Made by a program: the position numbers and the translations under genes. Shown piece after piece: positions 61,044 to 64,000 of a stretch of 64,000 bases of DNA (its first letter is position 1; every line of letters begins with the position of its first letter). This stretch comes from Bryobacterales bacterium. GTDB lineage: Bacteria; Acidobacteriota; Terriglobia; Bryobacterales; UBA6623. The stretch spans positions 40,359 to 104,358 of the forward strand of contig JAJEHF010000026.1 in assembly GCA_022823865.1 (NCBI GenBank), read 5' to 3'. A model generated the notes under the pieces. The model had not been told where the DNA came from and ran no database searches. It saw only the letters and a list, made by a program, of their open reading frames with translations.

Positions 61044-62873
61044 CTAGGCATCTCCGTAAACCATCCGAATCGCGTCACCGATGTGCTCTGGGATGTTATC
61101 GGACGTAACTGAATCGAAGTAGTCCAAGGCGGCGAGTGCTTTTCCTTTTCGTTTGGCTTGAGTGCGGGACACTCCGCTACAGCGCTCGAAATCCGGCCGC
61201 AAGACTGCGACCGAGCCGGACTCACCTACAGTCGTCCGAATCTCAGCGTTCAATTCAAAAGTGCGTCTCTTCTCTCTCGTCTTGTCTTCGCCCCAGTCTT
61301 CGGGAATGGGGTCGGGCAACGGGTCTTCATCATGCACGACGACGAATTTGAGGCGGAAGGCCTTGGCTATGGCCACGTAGAGCGGGATGTTGTGCTTCGA
61401 ACCGCAGTCGATTACGGAAACATCCTCCGAGTGGCAACCCATTTTCTTGGCGAGATACGGGAAGGCCGATTTTTCAGTTTCGCCTTCGACGAATGCTACG
61501 CGGCGAGCGAAGAGCATCTCGCCGCGGTCCGGATTCACCCATGCGGCCATATGGAAGCGGTGTTTGCGGTCGGAATCGTCTTGGCCTTCGAACAAGTCCT
61601 CGGTGCATTGCACCAAGGTGGTGCCTTCCTCCGCAGAGGCTTTTCGAATCAGAGCTACACCTCGGTAATCATCCAAATTCACGAAATGGGTGGAATGGCT
61701 GCAAATGAGCACCTGACTGTTGTCACTGCGGGCAAGTACACGAAGGGCCGTGTCCAAAGCACGTTGTGCATGCGGGTGCAAGAAGAGCTCCGGTTCTTCT
61801 ATCGCGAAGACGACCGATTCAGACGCTTTGCGGGCTGTGGTGCCTCCCACCGCTGAAGTGGCCCCGCGCATGGCCTTCGCCCATGCTTTCATAAGGCCAA
61901 AAATCACAGCACGCTGGAGACCGTGTCCTTTGCGCTCGGCCAATGTCTTGAGGCCGTCGTCGAGATGTATGTCCGTCCCCAATTCGAAAATCTTAGAGAT
62001 GTCCGGCGGCGTCACCTCCACAGACACACGCACGCCCCATTCAGACAGTTCTTGCTCGATGGAAGACTCAAGGTCGGTAAGCTGCTTCGGGCGGTCATTG
62101 CTGTCCGGTGCCGCATTGAGAACCCCGATCAGCTTGCTGAGCTCTTCCTGAATGTGGCGGAAGCGTGGATCCGCGGAGGCCATTTCTGTGACTGCGAAGG
62201 TAAGGAGCTTTCCGAAGAGTGCCGTGCTCTTGACTTTCGACTCGTCGCTCAAATCCCGGACAGCGGGAACAAGGAAGAATTCCGGCAGGACACCTGCCGC
62301 GACGTTTTTTTGGCCGAGCAACGGGCCTTCCTCTAGGGCTTCGTGGAAAACTAAGTCTGCGCGGTGATCTCCGATGTACTGTCGTTGGGCCTCTTCGATA
62401 TGGGCTTTGCTCAGTCGTCCTGAGCTCGGGACAAGGGCGCTCAGCGGCGTTTCAAAAACTGCGTCGCGCTTTGTGTAGTTTCCTGCGTTGTCGGCTCTCA
62501 GCCATTCTTCCTCAGGTTCCGACACGTAGCCGTTGTATGCCACGACAATCTTGCCTTCATCATCAAACTTGGCTGTTTTCCGAAAGCGGAACGTGCCATC
62601 AGCGCGAACATACTTTTTCCACGTCGTACTTTCCTGCTCAGTTAGCCGATCAAATGAGACTTCCACCCACATCGTCCTGTCATCATGCCCAGCGAAGGCA
62701 AAGAGCTCGTTCTTGTCCGGCTTCACCGACGAATTGAGCGCAAAATCCAAGGCATTGATGACATTCGATTTGCCGTGGTTATTCTGGCCGAGCAGAACGA
62801 GCATGTCGCGGCACAGCAATTCGCAGTGCCGGATGCTCCGAAAGTTATGTATGGTTACAGATGCAATTTTCAC
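61044..62873 (-). CDS. OLD-family ATP-dependent nuclease (AAA + TOPRIM)
   Basis: MKIASVTIHNFRSIRHCELLCRDMLVLLGQNNHGKSNVINAL; FAIEEPELFLHPHAQR; VAFVEGETEKSAFPYLAKKMG; VVVHDEDP. Confidence 0.88.
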   Translation of the reverse strand: MKIASVTIHNFRSIRHCELLCRDMLVLLGQNNHGKSNVINALDFALNSSVKPDKNELFAFAGHDDRTMWVEVSFDRLTEQESTTWKKYVRADGTFRFRKTAKFDDEGKIVVAYNGYVSEPEEEWLRADNAGNYTKRDAVFETPLSALVPSSGRLSKAHIEEAQRQYIGDHRADLVFHEALEEGPLLGQKNVAAGVLPEFFLVPAVRDLSDESKVKSTALFGKLLTFAVTEMASADPRFRHIQEELSKLIGVLNAAPDSNDRPKQLTDLESSIEQELSEWGVRVSVEVTPPDISKIFELGTDIHLDDGLKTLAERKGHGLQRAVIFGLMKAWAKAMRGATSAVGGTTARKASESVVFAIEEPELFLHPHAQRALDTALRVLARSDNSQVLICSHSTHFVNLDDYRGVALIRKASAEEGTTLVQCTEDLFEGQDDSDRKHRFHMAAWVNPDRGEMLFARRVAFVEGETEKSAFPYLAKKMGCHSEDVSVIDCGSKHNIPLYVAIAKAFRLKFVVVHDEDPLPDPIPEDWGEDKTREKRRTFELNAEIRTTVGESGSVAVLRPDFERCSGVSRTQAKRKGKALAALDYFDSVTSDNIPEHIGDAIRMVYGDA

Positions 62874-63277
62874 TACTCTCTCCTACAGCAAATGCGTATT
62901 CCGTATGCCTTCGCCCGACAGAGACCCAGAACAGCCGGGAGTGGCCGCTAGTTCCCGCAAGCCCTGCAACTGGCTCAGTTCCTCCTCCGGCAGGTACATC
63001 GCCAGAACCACTTCAAGAAACCAATTTGTGATCGCTGCCCTAAGCCTAGCGTGGTTCGGGGTACTCGCACAGTCAACATAGTGCGCACGCTTGGCTTGAA
63101 CCGATACGATCTAGCGCTCGGCGTGGCGCTCTCAGCGCTGCAACTGAGCAGATGCTAAGGAGCCAGAACCGCTTGATCACCTTTCCCATGGGCCAGCGCT
63201 TCACTGCTCGCTGCAACACTACCGATCACACTTACCCAACATGTGTATACTCTCGCCAGCAAGATTTAGGCGACAGA

Positions 63278-64000
63278 ATGCCAGACGAGACACAACCCAC
63301 GACACCGCAAGCGCCGCCGCCGGACCGGCTGCAGCGCATGGCAAACATCATCGGCGCCCTGATTCCCGATGCGATGACTATGGCAATCCTGCTGATGGTC
63401 GTCCTCGGCATCGGCGCACTCCTAAACGGCGACCCGTTCCTAACGGTCATGGATGCCTACTACCTGGGCCTGTGGATGCTGCTTCCGTTCACGATGCAGA
63501 TGACTCTGATCCTCGTGCTGGGTTCCGCTCTAGCTTCGACCCGCTTCTTTCGACGCATGATCCTGACGCTGTCCAAGCTCCCCGGGAGCGAAGGGCAGAC
63601 GATTGCGCTCTCGATGATCACCACCTGCTGCCTGGCGTACTGTTTCTGGGGGCTGAGCTTGGCATTGGCACCGCTAGTGGCGGTCAGCTATGCCCGCCAG
63701 TCCGAGCGCAAGGGCCATCCGGTCGACTTCCCGTTCCTGCTGTCCTGTAACGCTGCAGCCGGCGCGATCTGGCAGTTCGGCCTATCGGCCAGCGCACCCC
63801 TGCTGATGAACACGCCGGGGCACTTCCTTGAGGACGAAACTGGCCTGATGCCGCTGTCGACGACGATCTGGGCACCGGCCACGCTGATATACCTAGCGGT
63901 CTACCTGTCCTGCGTGTTCGTCCTAGCCCGCTTGCTGATGCCCAAGAAGGCTCGACCGATCTCCCTGTTCCCGGAATCCAGCAAGCTCGGCGACCAGACC
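63278..64000 (+). CDS. short-chain fatty acid transporter (AtoE-like), partial at window edge
   Basis: Own translation from ATG 63278: MPDETQPTTPQAPPPDRLQRMANIIGALIPDAMTMAILLMVVLGIGALLNGDPFLTVMDAYYLGLWMLLPFTMQMTLILVLG...; open to window end, so absent from the ORF track. Confidence 0.85.
   Translation, partial: MPDETQPTTPQAPPPDRLQRMANIIGALIPDAMTMAILLMVVLGIGALLNGDPFLTVMDAYYLGLWMLLPFTMQMTLILVLGSALASTRFFRRMILTLSKLPGSEGQTIALSMITTCCLAYCFWGLSLALAPLVAVSYARQSERKGHPVDFPFLLSCNAAAGAIWQFGLSASAPLLMNTPGHFLEDETGLMPLSTTIWAPATLIYLAVYLSCVFVLARLLMPKKARPISLFPESSKLGDQT

Noticed and set aside
61044-62873. Gabija GajA call for the OLD-family gene
   Set aside because: No adjacent UvrD-like GajB ORF on either side in the window.

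Overview
This is a high-GC bacterial window with no rRNA or CRISPR array. Most of it is metabolic and secreted-protein gene content. It holds four Cys-type sulfatases (two in tandem), a GH51-like arabinofuranosidase, a fucose-isomerase-like protein, a DUF1552/DUF1592 cytochrome pair, two leucine-rich-repeat exoproteins, an FtsX-type permease, nadC, a ketopantoate-reductase-like gene, scpAB-rluB and a partial short-chain fatty acid transporter at the right edge. An ssrA (tmRNA) gene lies at about 52.5-52.9 kb. Its 3' end faces an accessory region at about 41-52.4 kb with a FitAB/VapBC-like module, an MmeI-like restriction-modification gene interrupted by an ISAzo13-family IS, an IS1634-family IS with terminal inverted repeats (TIRs) and target site duplication (TSD), and a large SIR2-domain protein split by a frameshift. 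The most striking pattern is that genes of conflict systems (HepT, VapC, Fic, SIR2, MmeI-like RM) are broken by frameshift, truncation or IS insertion, while surrounding metabolic genes are mostly full length. The best candidate for an undescribed system is a tightly overlapping three-gene operon at 34.5-39.1 kb: an ATP-grasp ligase fused to a degenerate-looking M20-like domain, a gamma-glutamyltransferase, and an N-formylglutamate-amidohydrolase-like protein. All family calls come from reading motifs in the sequence. No database search was run.
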